Shown here piece after piece: positions 60,607 to 64,000 of a stretch of DNA of 64,000 nucleotides (position 1 is the first letter of the stretch; every line of letters starts with the position of its first letter). The notes beneath the pieces were generated by a model. The model did no database searches. It was given only the letters and a program-made list of their open reading frames with translations, and was not told the DNA's origin. Source of the stretch: Agapanthus africanus (Eukaryota > Streptophyta > Magnoliopsida > Asparagales > Amaryllidaceae); the NCBI GenBank assembly GCA_030015575.1, contig JASDDO010000026.1, forward strand, positions 448,609,096 through 448,673,095, written 5' to 3'. The position numbers and the translations under genes are program-made.

Positions 60607-62608
60607 TCAAGGCTAATTATTGCGATGTCGCATACTCACAGCCCGTGTGATACCGAACACCGAACTCCTCTACTAATCAGTCTCACAAAGCCCATTTGCG
60701 AAACTATTGCGTTCGAGAAATAGCCTCAGTGAGTGGATCCGCCCTAATGTTTCTTTCTATGTCTCTCTATATCTCAAGTTCATGGAGAAAGCCATCTCCC
60801 GAAATGAGCAATACACGTCTTAGAATATGTCTGGATATCTGATGGGACCTAGTTCCTAAATGAACTACAAATCCAAATTTCTTAGACTGTATCGTCAACA
60901 GAACTTATTCAGTATCCTGCGCCATGCCTCCCTCAGTATCCGCTTGGACCTCCTGTCCAAACTACTGCCCCTCGTCAGAGGGAAAACTATAACTCTGACA
61001 GTCACTCTGTCATTCAGGTCACCTTGGAAGCCTGGAATGATAACCGCCTCCCGAATGAGGCTGTCGTTATCACATCCTTAGAACATCCATTTATATTCTA
61101 AAACTGCTTCCGAACGTTTCTCCAGGATTGGATCAATATCAACTTATTGCATCTCGTGCAAAAACAACATCTGGTGTGGTACTTGACATCTTATGATCAA
61201 CACAATTGCCTGAGCAAGCGATCTGCCAATCATGCATATCCCTCTCCCCTTTAGTCTGTATGACACCTTTAGAGAGGGTGACTCCATCACGTGCAGGTAC
61301 ACTACCGTGCCAGGAGTCGTCCATTCTAAACACCTTTAGAATGCTGTCTAAGTAACCAGATTGGGACACTTCCCTAATCTAGATCTAAAACCATAGATCT
61401 AGTAACCAGAATGTCTGATATAATATCCAAGCCTTATGTGGACAAATCACTGTGTGACAACCAAAGTTTAACCGATCGTAGTATAGGAATATCACTTCCT
61501 ACTATGTGTATGTCATCCAAATACCAGGACATCACACCCTACTACCTTCTTAACAGATCCACCCCCTATTCTGATGAAGTCAAACCTATGACTGTCACAT
61601 CAGAAATAGATGCTCTATCTCCGCTATATCCGCTTTAGTCTATAAATAGACGTAAGCTACTTGTCCGCTATGCTTCCGCTGCTCCCACTGACTACACAAC
61701 CCATCTAGAAGAATAATATACACGTGCACTTCTAAAATTAGTTTTGAATGACGCTATACTCATCCTCCTGCCGGGTTTCATAGCCTGGAACAATAGTAGT
61801 GTCAAGTCTGGGTAAACAAGAACCTCCCTGTCACCGTCTTTGAGCATACCGAAGTACCTCTGGAGCGCCTGAGGTTACCCACCATATCTGCGGAGTGGCC
61901 AATGGAATGTCAATCCATATTGAATCTTTAGGTCCTATTAAATTTTCTGTAATCGTTTGCGGTTCTGGAATCAGTTCCAGTTCTACCATACTCCCACTAC
62001 TGTTTTCTGAAAAAATCAATTTTACTATAACTATGGCGAGTCAAGAACAATATCACTATTGATCTTTCAGATGGTAGAAAGTCAACCCTCTTCATAGCCC
62101 GGGTCAACCCACAAACAGCCATTATAGAAACGTGCCTTGAGTTATCCAGAGTCTGGTTTTAAGCATAAGCCGGACAACTCCCCGTACCTTAACATTGTTA
62201 AGATATGAACTATTCTATATCCAATATAGAAACAGAGGCACTGATTTAATTGGAACCAGATTCAAATCATGCAGCTGTCTCCAGTGCATGTCAATTAAAT
62301 GGAGAGAGGCCGATCAGCATTACTCAATTTAGGAGTGCTTCCAATTATGAGTAACCTGAAAGAGAAGCAAGTTCTCTTAATCATTAATATTAACTGAATA
62401 CCATACACAAGTATCTACATCTTCGATCACCATGAAGAATCCTGATACTTGCAACGCCTGGTTCTCTACTTTATTCTTATACCTATAACTTCTCAAAACA
62501 TAGACCTTGTATTTCTATGAAACACTTGTCTAAAAACTAGAGAAGTCATAAGTAAACAGAATATAGTACGAGGACCAACCCCTCTGTCCTAATGGACACT
62601 GGACAATA
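60607..62608 (-). pseudogene. R6 broken pol, 3' part
   Basis: RNase H tail: about 60640-60860. RT C-terminal part: in the frame 61139-61369 (DGVTLSKGVIQTKGERD, STTPDVVFARDAIS). Degenerate RT core: about 61410-61680. Linker: 61831-62019 (SSGSMVELELIPEPQT). Integrase end PAYA followed by the shared TAA: 62159-62161. Integrase core remnants: to about 62560. It is closely parallel to R4, including the same TAA. Confidence 0.75.
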
Positions 62609-64000
62609 TGTAAGTGCACGGCGGCGCCCCGGCCGTCAATCTGATGCTGGAATGCGGAAACAAAACTTTTCTAAAAACTAGAAATCGACACCACCGCGCA
62701 CTAAAATCCCGGATCGGGCCATTAACCTAATGCTAGCAAACTAGAAAATGGGAAGGAAACTATACCGAGCGATCCGTGTCCTTCGGTCTTCGGCCTCCAC
62801 TCCGATCTCCTCGCGGAATCTCCGGTCTTCATCTCCTCGTCGGAACGGGCACCAGATCGCAGGGTTCTTTTACGGGCTTCCACCTCAGGACCGAGGCAAC
62901 TCGGGCATGAAGTTGGCGAGCCGACGTGCCCAAGGATGCTGTAGATGAAGTGTAGACACCATTGTCTCAATGGGGGTATGAAGTTGCATTTGATGGAGGA
63001 ATCGATATGAACTTTGGAGAGATGTGAGAAATTTTGTAGCAAGCAAGCATGAGATGAATATTTTTCCTCCTCACCAAAATGAATCCCTCTCCCTAAAGTG
63101 GCCGGCCATATCTAAAATGGTGGAGGAAAATTGCAATCAATAATGCAAGAGGGAAAAGTGTATGATAATGTGAAAAAGGTATCACACCAAAGCCAAATCA
63201 AATCCCATCATATTTTCCATCTCATTAATGCTAAAGAGTTGATTCAAAAAGAATCAAATGATGCTAGTCATATCATAATCTCTCCATTCACAAGAAACCC
63301 CTTCCACAATACTAATTTGCACAATTGCAAATTAGACCCTCCATCAGAAAATTCCGGCAGTGAAGGAACAAAGGAAAACTGGCCGAAACGGAACGCAATC
63401 TGGCAACTTCAAAAAACTGATCCCGTAATGAATTACAGGAAAAACCCGCGACTGTACATAAATACCCACATTTGTATTCCGACTGAATACAAATGCAAAG
63501 AGACAAAATCTACACTATACAATACTAGGATCCGGCTTAAACCAACGCCCACTAGCTAGTATTATCCGTCCGATCATGATCCGTGCAATACTGCACGTAT
63601 ATGATCGTACCCTTCTATATCTCCATACGGCCTCTACAGCGTTTCGCCCGAAACTTGAGAAAACGGTCTGTGGGGGACTCTAAAGACTCGTCAATACTTT
63701 GGTTGTGGATTTAACCACTAGCACGTCAGAGGTATTAGCTATACGTAATGGGCTACCAGGTATGGACCAAAAGAAATGTCGATGAGAGAACTCATCCTAC
63801 ACCCTACTGAGCCTGTCAGTGACAATAACCGTACAGTCCGGTCCGTTTGTCTATGAGCATCACATGGAAAGCCTAGGGGGTTGGTAAAAGTCAGACCCCC
63901 AAAAGCGGTACAAGTCGTGTCGGAGTGTAACCCAGAACACCCTAAGATACTACTGGAATACCTACCAGTAAATCTCCTGCCTTGGCTAAGGACTTCGTAT
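62609..64000 (-). repeat. R7: LTR of a family B relative inserted in R6, truncated by window end
   Basis: TGTAAGTGCACGGCGGCGCC on the plus strand is the reversed 3' end of a family B-like LTR (…GGGGCGCCGCCGTGCACTTACA-type). It interrupts the R6 integrase remnant after CAATA (62604-62608), the presumed target. The first 1,392 bp are visible. Whether it is a solo LTR or a whole element is not decidable here. Confidence 0.8.

Larger units (their letters stand above)
58477..64000 (-). mobile_element. R6: family B element, incomplete at window end
   Basis: The 3' LTR (58477-60591), polypurine tract and the 3' part of a broken pol are present on the minus strand. The element is interrupted at 62609 by R7 and presumably continues beyond the window. 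The left flank is ACACG (58472-58476); the matching duplication cannot be seen. Confidence 0.85.

Noticed and set aside
1..64000. tRNA, rRNA or host gene
   Set aside because: I saw no cloverleaf with a matching anticodon arm, no rRNA core sequence and no multi-exon gene. The tRNA-like words found are primer-binding sites of the elements. A covariance-model search would be decisive.

Overview
The window reads as nuclear DNA from a plant with a repeat-rich genome. I found no host protein gene, rRNA or tRNA. About 59 kb of the 64 kb lies in Ty1/copia-type LTR retrotransposons, many inserted into one another. LTRs start TGTT and end CA, each complete element has a primer-binding site complementary to initiator tRNA-Met (TGGTATCAGAGCC), a GTGGGAGAT polypurine tract, 5-bp target duplications, and remnants of protease, integrase, reverse transcriptase and RNase H in copia order. 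LTR ends (TATGCCCTAGAGGC near the 5' end) and the RT motif YVDDILLIG suggest the Angela/BARE-like group; the species cannot be told.

Layout. 1-3096: unassigned DNA with dense short inverted repeats and an array of CACGTG palindromes. R1 (minus, 3097-13487): complete family A element, TSD GTTAG. 13493-14335: host spacer ending in a 29-bp minisatellite. R2 (minus, 14336-57565): old element of a family A side branch that landed in the minisatellite, TSD CTTGT, and was then split by three insertions: R3 (plus, family A, 16449-26834, TSD TATAT), S1 (plus solo LTR of family B, 26850-28950, TSD CAAGC) and R4 (plus, family B, 30598-50996, TSD CGGAC). R4 is itself split by R5 (plus, family A, 31816-42208, TSD CACAT). 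57571-58476: rest of the minisatellite and spacer. R6 (minus, family B, 58477 to beyond the window) is interrupted at 62609 by another LTR, R7, which runs off the end. With insertions removed every complete element is 10.0-10.4 kb.

Biology. None of the elements can encode its own proteins. No gag is recognisable; its place is taken by a roughly 3-kb non-coding leader with conserved RNA-like features: a GC-rich hairpin about 170-200 nt after the primer site, a 32-bp repeat, a 146-bp-spaced repeat pair, and two or three copies of a small hairpin whose stem varies between elements but stays mostly paired. The pol remnants carry stops and frameshifts, and one in-frame TAA in the integrase C-terminal region is shared by R1-R6 across both families. 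Yet R1, R3 and R5 have LTR pairs only about 1% different, so they moved recently. The simplest reading is a long-lived non-autonomous copia lineage whose members keep cis-acting RNA signals and use proteins from autonomous relatives elsewhere. R2 and R4 (LTR pairs roughly 6-8% different where compared) are older, which agrees with their being hosts of the nested insertions.
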